64,000 bases of DNA from SZUA-547 sp963669315 (lineage in GTDB: Bacteria > Pseudomonadota > Alphaproteobacteria > Rhodobacterales > Rhodobacteraceae): the NCBI GenBank assembly GCA_963669315.1, contig OY770021.1, positions 3,472,001 to 3,536,000 on the forward strand, written 5' to 3'. Positions 51,301 to 59,150 of this stretch are shown here, piece after piece. The notes under the pieces were generated by a model, which was not told the origin of the DNA, did not search any database, and saw only the letters and a program-made list of their open reading frames with translations. Both the position numbers and the translations under genes were made by a program. How positions within the stretch are numbered: the first letter of the stretch is position 1; every line of letters begins with the position of its first letter.

Positions 51301-53123
51301 ATCCGGTCGACGCGTTGCTGCTGCTGAACGACGTCGGCGCGAATCTTGAGCCATTGCTCGGATATCGCTTTAAAATTCGGATCGGACGGGTCGAGCGGCT
51401 CTCCCCGCTTGTATTCCGTCATCTCCCAGAACAGTGCGTCGGCCTCTTGGTTGACGCTGTTCTGCTGGGCGCCGTCCATTGCGTCGAAGTCTTCTTTCGC
51501 CTGTTCGAGCGCGTCAGCACTCTGGTCCGAAAGACCGGGATGGAAGTAGTTCACGACGACGTAGCCTTTTTTGATCTCTTTTTCCGTGATCTCGAATTCC
51601 AGTGGCGTGACGCGGTTCGCAGGGTTCTTGTTGTTCTCAATAGCCTCCTGCCGAGTCATTCCCGCTGCGACCATGTCGACAAGAATGCTGAACTCGAGAT
51701 TCGACATCGGCTTGGTCACTTTGACGACGCAGGGTATCTTGCGCCCCTTGACGCGCGGGCGCCGGGGCTCGTCTGGCTTGGCGCCAGGGGACGCCTTCGC
51801 GCTGGCTCGGCTCTCGAGCGACGCCGCCTCAGGCTCCGCCGCTGCGAACTTCAAAAAGGTCGTCTCCGAGACCGGTTCATCGCCTGGCGCCGGGAAAGCG
51901 ACCAGTTGGGCGCGCCCGGGTTCGATCAAGGTGCCTAATTCTGAGAGCAGACTCTCTGAGCGCGTCATATCGCCGAGCTTCATCGCCAGGCCGAATGTCT
52001 TTACCAGCGCCTGCACGTCCTCGACATGGATCGGCTTTGCCACCGCCAAGTAGCGCGACAGTTGCGGTTTCATCACCGCCAACCGCTTGGTGAACGCCGT
52101 CTTTTGATCGCCGACATCCCCGGCCTCCGCCGGCTGGTCCTTTGCTAGCGCCGGTTCAACCGGCGTATCGGCGGTCACCCCTGTGAGGAGCGCGATCTTG
52201 TTGAGCGCGTTCTGGGCCGCGACGAGATTGCCGCCGGCGATCGAGACGGCGACCCCCTTGAGAGCGCCCTTGAGCGCTTTGACTTCATCCGGCGCCATTC
52301 CGTTGAAGCGTAGTCTGAACACTGCCGCGACATGCTTCAGATCGGCTGCGAGGGCGTCCTTCGACAACTCCTGGCCTTCGCCCACCGGAGCCGCATCCTC
52401 GTCGCTGTCGATCTCGGACCCGTCCGGCAGCACGACCTTGACCTTGTAGGCATAACCCTGGTCCGCCATCCACACCTTGGCGAGACGGGGGAAGCTCTTG
52501 GGCGGCTCTTCCTGGCAGGTGAGCGTGACGGTCTTTCCGCTGACGGTCATCATGCCACACGCGCCACGCGGGCCTCCGCCGTCGGACTTCGCCTGCTGGC
52601 GGAGCTTCTCGATGGGATGGCGGGGGTGGGCTTTGAGAACAAGACCCTTGTCGCCCAGCAGCCAGGCGGCGTTGTGGGGCTTCTTTCGCGCTTTTTGGAG
52701 AATCTCGCCGATATCGCTTTCGGCGTCTTCCTCAACCGCAACCTCCTCCGGGCGCGCATCTTCGTCGACCGGCGCCTCTTCCGATTGCGGCACGATGAGA
52801 ATCGGCTTCATCTTGACGCCGATCTTGGTCAGATACTGTTTGAACTTGGTCTCCATGCCACCGGGAGGTTCTTCGAGGCAGGTAATCTCGATATTTGTCC
52901 CGTTGACCTTGAGTTTTCCCATGACCCCCTTTGGCGTAGCGCCGACGCGTTTCTTTGCCTTCTTCTTCAGGTTCTTGGCCGGAAGCCGTGGGTCAGCCTC
53001 GATGGCCAATCCCTCGGCGCAGATCACCACGGCGCAGTTGTGCTCTTTCTTCTTCGCAGAAGCGAACAGGGCTTTGACCGCAACGCCTTCCTTCTTCCAG
53101 TCTTCCTTGGATTTCTTGGCCAT
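48363..53123 (-). CDS. Giant polymorphic-toxin-like protein with C-terminal WHH/HNH nuclease
   Basis: A 1586-residue cytosolic-type protein without signal peptide, starting at ATG 53121-53123 with GGGGAAAG 8 bases before (ATG 53141 is possible). The N-terminus holds two copies of one domain of about 100 residues: copy A (about 2-112) with CAVVICAEGLAIEADPRLPA and ITCLEEPPGG, copy B (about 140-240) with AAWLLGDKGLVLKAHPRHPI and LTCQEEPPKS. Helical modules follow (VAAQNALNKIALLTG and RSESLLSELGTLIEPG). The middle is charged and coiled, with two hydrophobic segments (about 970-1010, LGKLALGAAAIVAGLLTFGQ; about 1035-1060, FVWVVVAIAAIPLDVLDVAS) that could cross a target membrane. The end is a WHH-type HNH nuclease: KKAELTWHHVENSTELQLVP, QWLHGKVGHKGGF. 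Such ends are DNA-cutting toxin tips in bacterial competition. Delivery route and immunity partner are not visible. Confidence 0.82.
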   Translation of the reverse strand: MAKKSKEDWKKEGVAVKALFASAKKKEHNCAVVICAEGLAIEADPRLPAKNLKKKAKKRVGATPKGVMGKLKVNGTNIEITCLEEPPGGMETKFKQYLTKIGVKMKPILIVPQSEEAPVDEDARPEEVAVEEDAESDIGEILQKARKKPHNAAWLLGDKGLVLKAHPRHPIEKLRQQAKSDGGGPRGACGMMTVSGKTVTLTCQEEPPKSFPRLAKVWMADQGYAYKVKVVLPDGSEIDSDEDAAPVGEGQELSKDALAADLKHVAAVFRLRFNGMAPDEVKALKGALKGVAVSIAGGNLVAAQNALNKIALLTGVTADTPVEPALAKDQPAEAGDVGDQKTAFTKRLAVMKPQLSRYLAVAKPIHVEDVQALVKTFGLAMKLGDMTRSESLLSELGTLIEPGRAQLVAFPAPGDEPVSETTFLKFAAAEPEAASLESRASAKASPGAKPDEPRRPRVKGRKIPCVVKVTKPMSNLEFSILVDMVAAGMTRQEAIENNKNPANRVTPLEFEITEKEIKKGYVVVNYFHPGLSDQSADALEQAKEDFDAMDGAQQNSVNQEADALFWEMTEYKRGEPLDPSDPNFKAISEQWLKIRADVVQQQQRVDRIPAKALRFLKFGQGGIPITAENIDRLVEVSKKVEHLSDEAMADFWNRVDGKADTMEDFAGSVERYLEKLEKRQAATETRMDAQKTLSGKRDLYKLYKKANRGTKPESTSRGRDADFNIANKKYNAETLAAQKKLAIELHKWGYASEEEFKNDIKTFKKAVQNEAVLIADEAMDRRMNDLYEFETSAMSEKGLEDMLATLAKVREKRDRMADEIKYQKTDIDPIDQRSIPDLVPDWEKIQRDLKPEIMAAIESDENLRRLYELLKAENPKKDLDDEILRIMVRSNNPGDLHKKLERMLEKRRDGIKETRQLLMGPPPEDAEPEEIWKFDAAMGRAMAEAQVDPDSVHNDILQDHMGAIQRREILGKLALGAAAIVAGLLTFGQGTVAVLGGAAAVGLGTADAWDTYVTYQQEDAANKAGLSTTDPSFVWVVVAIAAIPLDVLDVASGLKTFGKAASKSAHIAKILEDGSDVAKAVTAFNKAQETVESTEDVAAALAKLEKDLAKADKAVSKAILRAAEAEAAANAAWTVARKSYGGRAMSVIDPLTPLIDWAWHFAYPVCLSMRKGILQFDAFMKTNHAKALVGKIADLKPQAIENLKKAHSLGVEDWKTVSKRAKELNLSEDQFDDAFKVWGRTPDMRTDDFIKKVLEPMAADPKAAAVRLDLFTDATDKQLSAVIKAAPKKSKTSKQLVEIRKEIRKARKAFENGEIDSKALGEARTRLAGELENVMKSDPIVDEVMNLSDDLFTIADPKKRKAATDQIDEAISGAYEDGGTILDDFAARQQQARADGQIEQSIFAQEVGERLSRSGEWQGTPGDSPWSPKDPEMIKKTYNHYLDLIEKNPNLKISVDDVTHIPHKDGYPDFSKYVDGGWEPDSPGRAMIKEKDFFPEGIDPQAKKLTTAEEDKMRKHHDRLADTEYAKKKGWFRKNGKPDNRRVAKFRKKAELTWHHVENSTELQLVPQWLHGKVGHKGGFATRGGL

Positions 53124-53141
53124 AGAGTGCGCTTTCCCCAT

Positions 53142-53546
53142 TCGGAAGGCGATGACCGCATTATGCTGGTTTGGGCAGGTCGACTGCGGCGCTCACCCAT
53201 CGAAAACTGATGTCTGACAAATTCACGATCCGAGCGCGAATTCAATTAATGGTGTAGCACAAGGCGCTGTTGAGCCCCAACAGCGCCTGCAACGGCGCTC
53301 GGCGTTGTGTTCCGCGCGATCCGGACGCCCCCGCTATCGCCGCCTTGGCCGCCAACCGTCTTGTGAAGCATTGAGAGAACCCTGTGTTCATATTTCCCAC
53401 GCATGGGTCGCCTGGGACCGCGACAAGGACTTTGACAGCGTTGCTGCGCTTCAGCGCCGTTCGATCAGCCGCTTTTCCCCGTTTGCCCGCGGCGCTCAAT
53501 TCGCTTATGTTACAATATAACAAATAGCAAAATTGAGGCTGAGCAG
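53142..53546. other. Noncoding region between toxin gene and terminase remnant
   Basis: 405 bases without a credible gene; should hold the promoter of the toxin gene (minus strand). It contains a perfect hairpin at 53262-53288 and, near 53508-53523, TGTTA-CAATA-TAACA, a short inverted repeat beside a TACAAT-like sequence just before the terminase remnant. Confidence 0.45.
53262..53288. promoter_or_regulatory. Perfect 11-bp inverted repeat upstream of the toxin gene
   Basis: AGGCGCTGTTG (53262-53272) and CAACAGCGCCT (53278-53288) pair perfectly across five bases. No T-run follows on either strand, so an ordinary intrinsic terminator is unlikely. It lies about 140 bases before the toxin start and might be an operator or RNA structure; this is inference. 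Confidence 0.4.
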
Positions 53547-53966
53547 ATGCCCGTGGAGATGACGGATAAGCAGAAACGGTTCGTCGCTGAGTACGTAAGC
53601 TGCGCAAATGCTACGCAGGCGGCGAAAAACGCCGGCTATTCAATGGTCACGGCTCATGAGCAGGGCCGACAGCTGCTTGGAAAACCGCACATCGCACGAG
53701 CCGTGCTGGATCACCTTCCCGGTCCAAGGCGCGCTCTGGCGCGATCGGGCTGCGAGCGCTGAAGCGCGTATGTGAAGACGAGAAGGCCAGCGCTAGCGCC
53801 CGTGTGGCGGCCGCCAGGGCGCTTTGCGAGCATGCTGGACTGGGTTGGCGCGGGCAGGGACGCCAGCGCCGCTCCTGATGGCGATGAGGCGGAGAACGAG
53901 AATCGGATGAACCCGCGCGAGGTGCTGAAGATGTTCGCCGGCGGCAAGAGCGGAGGCGCAGCTTGA
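53547..53966 (+). pseudogene. Phage terminase small subunit, frameshifted
   Basis: The start reads MTDKQKRFVAEYVSCANATQ then AAKNAGYSMVTAHEQGRQLL GKPHIARAVL: the DNA-binding helix-turn-helix of Terminase_2-type small subunits (D-K-Q-x-x-F-V-x-E-Y...N-A-T-Q-A-A-x-x-A-G-Y-S). The ORF ends at 53762 after a shift. Later frames continue RVCEDEKASASARVAAARAL CEHAGL and then GAGRDASAAPDGDEAENENR, ending EVLKMFAGGKSGGAA at 53966, which suits the C-terminal half of such a protein. At least two frame breaks make it non-functional. Confidence 0.7.
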
Positions 53967-54028
53967 AAAAAGAAATTTACGAGATGACGAACGAAGAGCT
54001 CGATGCCGAGATCGCCAATCGCCACTAG
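53963..54028 (+). CDS. Very short ORF after terminase remnant
   Basis: A 21-codon ORF from TTG 53963, overlapping the stop of the terminase remnant: KKEIYEMTNEELDAEIANRH. The M-T-N-E-E-L-x-A-E-I opening is common in small phage proteins, so this is probably the cut-off start of the next phage gene rather than a complete gene. Confidence 0.3.
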   Translation: MKKEIYEMTNEELDAEIANRH

Positions 54029-54185
54029 CCGCAGCCAATCAGCAGGCGCTTTGAGTGAGTTTCGCTTCGCTCTGTAGAATCGGCGTTGAATCTGACCGCT
54101 TGGTGAGCCACACAGGTGGGACAAATCGCAACTCTCTCACTTTGTGAATGCAGCAATATCAATGGTTTATCGGCACGGCAGGCGT

Positions 54186-54209
54186 CCCAGTACCGCCCAC
54201 CATTTCCTT
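54186..54209 (+). repeat. Island attachment repeat, copy 2
   Basis: Exact 24-base copy of 47647-47670, carrying the last 17 bases of tRNA-Val, but with no tRNA body in front of it. This is the far end of the island. About 60 bases upstream, gccacacaggtgggacaaat (54107-54126) also resembles the gccacaatggtgggacacat found after copy 1 (47708-47727). Confidence 0.9.
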
Positions 54210-54267
54210 CTAGACCAAAGACTTAGTCTGTGTATATCGCAGGTGGGCCACACGGGTGGGACACATC

Positions 54268-54420
54268 ATGCGCCTTGCAGCTTATCTTTGCACCTCCCGA
54301 CACGGCATTTTCTAATTCTGATTGCCGATGCCTGTGGACCGTCACCCGGAAGGGAGACGCAGTCATCTCAAGGTGTCTGTGCAACCACGTCTGCCACCCG
54401 TGCGCGGCTCAATTGTTAGA
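54268..54420 (+). pseudogene. Second integrase start, with early stop
   Basis: From ATG 54268 the sequence reads MRLAAYLCTSRHGIF and then a TAA, where copy 1 (47729) continues YFRFPL. After the stop, homology to copy 1 goes on (PVDRHPEGRRSHLKVSV in another frame) to about 54390. It is the remnant of a related integrase, placed at the same distance after the tRNA end as in copy 1. Confidence 0.75.
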
Positions 54421-54838
54421 TCGGCAAAGCCTATCGACTGCTATGCTCCGATTGTGTTCTCTAATGTGTCAATGGTGTCAGCTTGGCCATTGAGCGATAT
54501 CGGCACCTGAGGTTTCCTATGTTCTCTTCGGGCTCGCGCGGCCCATCATGGGGTTGGCTGGGTGTGGAATGGCAAGGTTGAAACCGCAATCTGGCTGATA
54601 GCGCAGCCGCAAAGTCACGCCAATCAGACGTTTTTTTCAACGGAATAAACCCTATGTGGTCCGATTGCACCACTGAGCAATGCGTCCGCTTTGGGCCAAA
54701 AAAATCGCCCTGACCAAATAGTGCGCCTCCGTTGATCCACGTCATCCATTCGCGACGCGTTGTGGTCTATTAATTGAACGAGACGTCGGCGACGCTCCAT
54801 TAGGTGGAGCCGCCCCCTAGTCTACCGGGTGGTCAGCG
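54421..54838. other. Noncoding region before ABC transporter genes
   Basis: 418 bases with no gene I can support. A minus-strand ORF of 94 codons (54461-54745) has no family resemblance and no ribosome binding site. It probably includes the decayed rest of the second element and the promoter of the ABC genes. Confidence 0.45.
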
Positions 54839-55573
54839 ATGGAAGCATCTGTGCAGCCAAACTTCGGTGAGAATTCGGTGCTCTCGGCGCGCAGTCTCAC
54901 CAAGGTCTATGGCGAGGGCGCATCCGAGGTGCGGGCGCTACGTGGCGTCGATCTCGATTTCGCGGCGGGAGAGCTGGCGGTTCTGCTCGGCGCATCGGGC
55001 AGTGGAAAGTCCACCCTGCTGAATATCATGGGTGGACTGGATTCGCCGACCGATGGCGAGGTCTTTTTTCACGGAGAGACGGTCACCGCCTACAGCGAAC
55101 GCGCTCTGACGATTTACAGGCGGCACCGGGTCGGCTTCGTCTTCCAGTTCTACAACCTGATCGCTTCGCTAACCGCGGAGGAGAATGTCGCTCTGGTGAC
55201 CGAAATAGCTAGAAACCCTCTGAGGCCCGCGGAGGCGTTGGAGTTGGTCGGGCTGGGCGAACGTATCCATCATTTCCCAGCCGAGTTGTCGGGAGGCGAA
55301 CAGCAGAGGGTCGCCATCGCCCGCGCTATCGCCAAGCGGCCTGAGGTCCTGCTCTGCGACGAGCCCACGGGCGCTCTGGACAGCAAGACCGGCGTGGTGG
55401 TGCTGGAGGCGATCGACCGCGTTAACCGGGAACTGGGCGCGGTCACAGTCGTCATCACCCACAACGCGTCGATCGCGAACATGGCGCACCGGGTGATCCA
55501 TATGGCCGACGGGCGCATCGCGAAGACCAAGATTAACGAGACCCGCCTCGCTCCCGCCGACATATCGTGGTGA
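54839..55573 (+). CDS. ABC transporter ATP-binding protein (MacB/LolD type)
   Basis: A 244-residue ATPase of the MacB/LolD/FtsE group: Walker A LLGASGSGKSTLLNIMGGLD, Q-loop in GFVFQFYNLIASLTAEENVA, signature LSGGEQQRVAIARA, Walker B VLLCDEPTGALDS, H-loop VVITHNASIANMAHRV. Its stop overlaps the permease start by 7 bp. With the permease and the HlyD-type adaptor it forms a three-gene export or membrane-extraction system. Confidence 0.95.
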   Translation: MEASVQPNFGENSVLSARSLTKVYGEGASEVRALRGVDLDFAAGELAVLLGASGSGKSTLLNIMGGLDSPTDGEVFFHGETVTAYSERALTIYRRHRVGFVFQFYNLIASLTAEENVALVTEIARNPLRPAEALELVGLGERIHHFPAELSGGEQQRVAIARAIAKRPEVLLCDEPTGALDSKTGVVVLEAIDRVNRELGAVTVVITHNASIANMAHRVIHMADGRIAKTKINETRLAPADISW

Positions 55574-57939
55574 CCGGGATGCGCGCGCTAGACAAAAAAC
55601 TGTTTCGGGATCTCTGGCGGATGCGCGGCCAGGTCATCGCAGTGGCGGTGGTCGTCGCCTCGGGCGCGGCGCTGCTGGTGATGTCTCTTTCCGCGCTCAC
55701 CTCGCTGCGCGAGACGACGGACGCCTATTACGAGCGTCATCGCTTCGCGCATGTCTTCGCCGGATTGGAGCGCGCGCCAGAACGACTCGCCGCCAAAATT
55801 GGCGAAATACCCGGCGTGCAGACGGTCGAAACCAGAATCTCGGCCGTCGCCACGGTTGAGGTGGCGGGTGTGTCCGAACCCATCTCGGCGCAGCTTGTTT
55901 CACTACCGCGGCTGGGCGAACCACTTCTCAATCAGCTGGCGATGCGCAAAGGCCGCGCGCCCCGCCCCGACAACCGAGACGAGGCGGTGGCGTTGGAGCC
56001 GTTCGTTGAGGCGCACGGCCTCCAGCTTGGCGATAAGATCAGCGTTTTGATGAACGGCGCCAAACGGCGGGTTCGCATTGTCGGCGTCGCGCTGTCGCCG
56101 GAATTTATTTACGCGATCGCGCCGGGCGGGTTGGTGCCAGACGAGGCGCGGTTTGGTGTGATCTGGATGAACCGGGAGGCGCTGGAAGCCGCCTACGACC
56201 TGGACGGGGCCTTCAACCAGGTCAGCCTCGCCCTTTTGCGCGGCGCTAGCCCAGAAGCTGTCTTGCAGCGACTCGACCCGATGCTCGAACGCTATGGCGG
56301 AGCCGGCGCAATAGCGCGCGCAGATCATCTCTCGCATTGGTTTCTGATGAACGAGTTGGAGCAGCTTAAAACCACGGCGACCATTCTTCCCACGATCTTT
56401 CTGGCCGTGGCCGCTTTTCTGACAAACTCGGTGTTGGCGCGCCTGATCGCGATCGAGCGCCCTGAGATCAGCCTGATGAAAGCGTTCGGCTACTCGAATC
56501 TTCAGGTCGGCGGCCACTACGCGAAAATGGCGCTGTCCATAGCGGCGCTCGGCATCCTGCTCGGCTGGGTGATCGGCGCGGGGCTGGGTCAGATCTACAC
56601 CTCGGTCTTCGCCGAGTTCTTTCAGTTTCCGTTTCTGCTCTTCCGCCCCAGCGGCATGGAATTCATACTATCGGCTGCTGTTGGCCTGGGGGCCGCGTTG
56701 CTGGGCGCGCTGTCAGCCGTGCGCCGCGCGGTGATCCTTCCTCCCGCCGAGGCGATGCGCCCGCCTTCGCCCGAGAATTTCCGCAGTGCGGAGGGCGCGC
56801 AACGACTGATGGCGCGGCTGGATGCCCCGACCCGGATCATCCTTCGCCAAATCGTACGCGCGCCGGGCCGCGCGGCGCAAACGGTGATCGGCGTGGCGCT
56901 TTCGGTGGCTGTGCTGGTGATGGCGCTTCAGTGGAAGGAGGCGATTACAGCTCTGATCCAAAGCCACTTCGCCGAGACTCAGCGCCAACACGCGACGCTC
57001 GGCTTTCACAAGCAGATCGCCATGGAGGGGCGCTTTATGCTTGAGCGTATGCCCGGCGTGCTGGCGGTTGAGCCGGGCCGCGTCGTGTCTGCGGATCTCA
57101 GCGCAGGGCCGCGTGTTCATCGCGGCGGTGTCACCGGCCTACCGCGCGACGCTGAATTGCAGGTGATTCACGACGCTCGCGGTTGGGAGTTGCCGACACC
57201 TGAGGGCGGGTTGGTTCTGGGTGTGAAACTGGCGGACAAGCTGGGCGTCGGCGTTGGAGACGAAGTCACTGTAGAAACGCTCGACCGCCGACAGGTTCGG
57301 TTCGAGGCGCCGGTGGCGGGCGTGCATAAAACCTATATCGACATGCCCGCCTATATGGAGCTCGGCGCGCTCAACCGAGCGATGGACGATCCCGCCGTAT
57401 TTGAACTGGCGCATGTATTGCTCGATCAGGCTGAAGAGGGTCGCTTTTTCGAGGCGGTCAAAGAAATTCCCGGCCTCTCAGCCTTAGCGATCAAGCGCCA
57501 CGCGACCGAGAAGATGCTCCAGACGATTGGCGAATCGGTCCTGATCTTCGTCTCGTTTTTCACGCTTTTCGCCTGCGCGCTCGCCTATGGCGTCACCTAT
57601 AACGCCGTGAGGGTGGCGCTATCGGAACGTGGTCGGGATCTCGCGACGCTGCGAGTGCTTGGATTCACTCGGTGGGAGATTTCGTACATTCTGCTCGGCG
57701 AGGCGGCGCTGCTGACGTTTGTGGCGTTGCCGCTTGGCTGCTTGGCTGGGGCAGGTTTGGTGCTGCTGATGCTCGACGCGTTCGATACCGAACTGTTCCG
57801 CATTCCATTCAACATCCCCCCCGACATTTACGGGACTGCGGTGTTGATCGCACTGACCGCCAGCGTCGCATCCGCCGCATTGGCTCGGCGGCGCATCGAC
57901 AAGCTGGACATGATCGCGGCTCTGAAAACGAGGGAGTAA
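55567..57939 (+). CDS. ABC transporter permease, FtsX type
   Basis: A 790-residue membrane protein with a helix near the N-terminus (VIAVAVVVASGAALLVMSLS), a large periplasmic domain (about 50-260) and FtsX cores near 275-400 (TILPTIFLAVAAFLTNSVL, LSIAALGILLGWVIGAGLG) and 650-780 (VLIFVSFFTLFACALAYGVT, LLTFVALPLGCLAGAGLVLL). The double-FtsX layout is that of large MacB/LolC-like permeases that work without a substrate channel of their own. GTG 55567 overlaps the ATPase stop; ATG 55579 (RALDKKLFRDLWRMRG) is a likely alternative start. Confidence 0.9.
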   Translation: MVTGMRALDKKLFRDLWRMRGQVIAVAVVVASGAALLVMSLSALTSLRETTDAYYERHRFAHVFAGLERAPERLAAKIGEIPGVQTVETRISAVATVEVAGVSEPISAQLVSLPRLGEPLLNQLAMRKGRAPRPDNRDEAVALEPFVEAHGLQLGDKISVLMNGAKRRVRIVGVALSPEFIYAIAPGGLVPDEARFGVIWMNREALEAAYDLDGAFNQVSLALLRGASPEAVLQRLDPMLERYGGAGAIARADHLSHWFLMNELEQLKTTATILPTIFLAVAAFLTNSVLARLIAIERPEISLMKAFGYSNLQVGGHYAKMALSIAALGILLGWVIGAGLGQIYTSVFAEFFQFPFLLFRPSGMEFILSAAVGLGAALLGALSAVRRAVILPPAEAMRPPSPENFRSAEGAQRLMARLDAPTRIILRQIVRAPGRAAQTVIGVALSVAVLVMALQWKEAITALIQSHFAETQRQHATLGFHKQIAMEGRFMLERMPGVLAVEPGRVVSADLSAGPRVHRGGVTGLPRDAELQVIHDARGWELPTPEGGLVLGVKLADKLGVGVGDEVTVETLDRRQVRFEAPVAGVHKTYIDMPAYMELGALNRAMDDPAVFELAHVLLDQAEEGRFFEAVKEIPGLSALAIKRHATEKMLQTIGESVLIFVSFFTLFACALAYGVTYNAVRVALSERGRDLATLRVLGFTRWEISYILLGEAALLTFVALPLGCLAGAGLVLLMLDAFDTELFRIPFNIPPDIYGTAVLIALTASVASAALARRRIDKLDMIAALKTRE

Positions 57940-57944
57940 GGACG

Positions 57945-59150
57945 ATGGCCGTTCCTAATAGCAGGCTCGCACTCTGGGGCGTGCTGGCGGCCGCCTTGGC
58001 GGCGGGCCTGTGGATCGCCTTCACGCCCCGGGCGATTGAGGTCGATATTGCAACGATCGAAAGCGGGCCGCTCGTCGTCACTGTCGCGGAAGAAGGCGAG
58101 ACCCGGATCAAGGACATTTTTGTCGTCTCCTCGCCGCTCAGAGGCCGCGCGCTACGGATCGAGATCGAAGAGGGCGACGAGGTGATCGCTGGCGAAACAG
58201 TGGTCGCCGAGATCGAGCCGATCGATCCGGAATTTCTCGACGCCCGCAGCGAAGCCGAGGCGCGCGCCGCAGTGGAGACCTCCCGCGCGGCGCTTACCCT
58301 GGCGGAAGCGGAATTGATTGAAGCGCGCGCAGAGTTGGATTTCGCGACAGCTGAACTGGCCCGCATGCGCCAATTGAGAGATCGCAATACAATTGCGGCC
58401 CGCGCATTGGAAGACGCCGAACGGCTTTACAAAACCCGCGAGGCCACCGTCTCCACCGCCGAAGCCGCGGTCAGAATGCGCCAATTTGATCTGGAGGCGA
58501 GCGAAGTGCGCTTGCTGCGACCGGGCGAGGCGCTTGAGCGCGCCGGCGCCTGTCCCTGTGTTCCGATCCGCGCGCCTGTCAGCGGCCGGGCGTTGCGAGT
58601 TCTGCATGAGAGCGCAGGGGTGGTCGCCGCAGGAGAGCCGCTGATCGAAATCGGCGACCCGACTGAATTGGAGATCTTGGTCGACTACCTCTCCTCCGAC
58701 GCCGTCCAGATTGAACCTGGCCAGAGGGTAATGATCGACGAATGGGGCGGCGCGGAGGTTCTCAATGGCGTTGTTCGCCGCGTGGAGCCCTACGGCTTCA
58801 CCAAGATCTCGGCCCTTGGGATTGAGGAGCAGCGCGTCAACGTAATCATCGATCTGACCGATCCGCCCAAGACCTGGAGCCGCCTGGGGCACGGATTCGA
58901 AATCGTCTCGCGTGTGGTGCTTTGGGAGCATGAGACGGTTTTAAAGGCGCCGCTCACCGCACTGTTCCGAAACAATGGCGAATGGTCCGTCTTTGCGGTC
59001 GACGGGGGCGTCGCGGCGCTTCGCCCGGTCGAGGTCGGACGACGGACCGATTTGGAGGCGGAGATTCTGGACGGGCTCGCCAAAGACGAAACGGTGGTGC
59101 GGTATCCGAACGACCAGATCATCGACGGGACGCCAGTGACGTCGCGGTAG
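57945..59150 (+). CDS. HlyD/MFP-family periplasmic adaptor
   Basis: A 401-residue membrane-fusion protein, third gene of the export set, 5 bp after the permease with AAGGA in front of ATG 57945. It has an N-terminal anchor (LALWGVLAAALAAGLWIAF), a lipoyl/barrel part (PLVVTVAEEGETRIKDIFVV and EIEEGDEVIAGETVVAEIE), a long coiled coil (about 100-190, ALTLAEAELIEARAELDFAT), the second lipoyl half (IRAPVSGRALRVLHESAGVV) and beta-barrel (LEILVDYLSSDAVQIEPGQR). Such adaptors link the inner-membrane pump to an outer-membrane channel; no TolC-like gene is adjacent. A longer ORF from 57672 lies inside the permease and is rejected. Confidence 0.92.
   Translation: MAVPNSRLALWGVLAAALAAGLWIAFTPRAIEVDIATIESGPLVVTVAEEGETRIKDIFVVSSPLRGRALRIEIEEGDEVIAGETVVAEIEPIDPEFLDARSEAEARAAVETSRAALTLAEAELIEARAELDFATAELARMRQLRDRNTIAARALEDAERLYKTREATVSTAEAAVRMRQFDLEASEVRLLRPGEALERAGACPCVPIRAPVSGRALRVLHESAGVVAAGEPLIEIGDPTELEILVDYLSSDAVQIEPGQRVMIDEWGGAEVLNGVVRRVEPYGFTKISALGIEEQRVNVIIDLTDPPKTWSRLGHGFEIVSRVVLWEHETVLKAPLTALFRNNGEWSVFAVDGGVAALRPVEVGRRTDLEAEILDGLAKDETVVRYPNDQIIDGTPVTSR

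Larger units (their letters stand above)
47664..54209 (+). mobile_element. Genomic island at tRNA-Val, about 6.5 kb, carrying a giant toxin-like gene
   Basis: Bounded by the tRNA-Val 3' end and a second copy of it. Contents in order: an integrase fragment (47729-48106), a 1586-codon gene with a C-terminal nuclease on the minus strand, and a decayed terminase small subunit. No intact integrase is left, so the element can no longer move itself. A second, more decayed integrase start follows the right repeat, which suggests two related elements inserted in series at the same tRNA. Confidence 0.8.

Noticed and set aside
52332..53217. Long plus-strand ORFs (246 and 292 codons) opposite the toxin N-terminus
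   Set aside because: Antisense readings of a GC-rich coding sequence; the minus-strand frame runs unbroken for 1592 codons and has clear domains.
54461..54745. Minus-strand 94-codon ORF
   Set aside because: Low-complexity mix without domain signature, ribosome binding site or conserved context.
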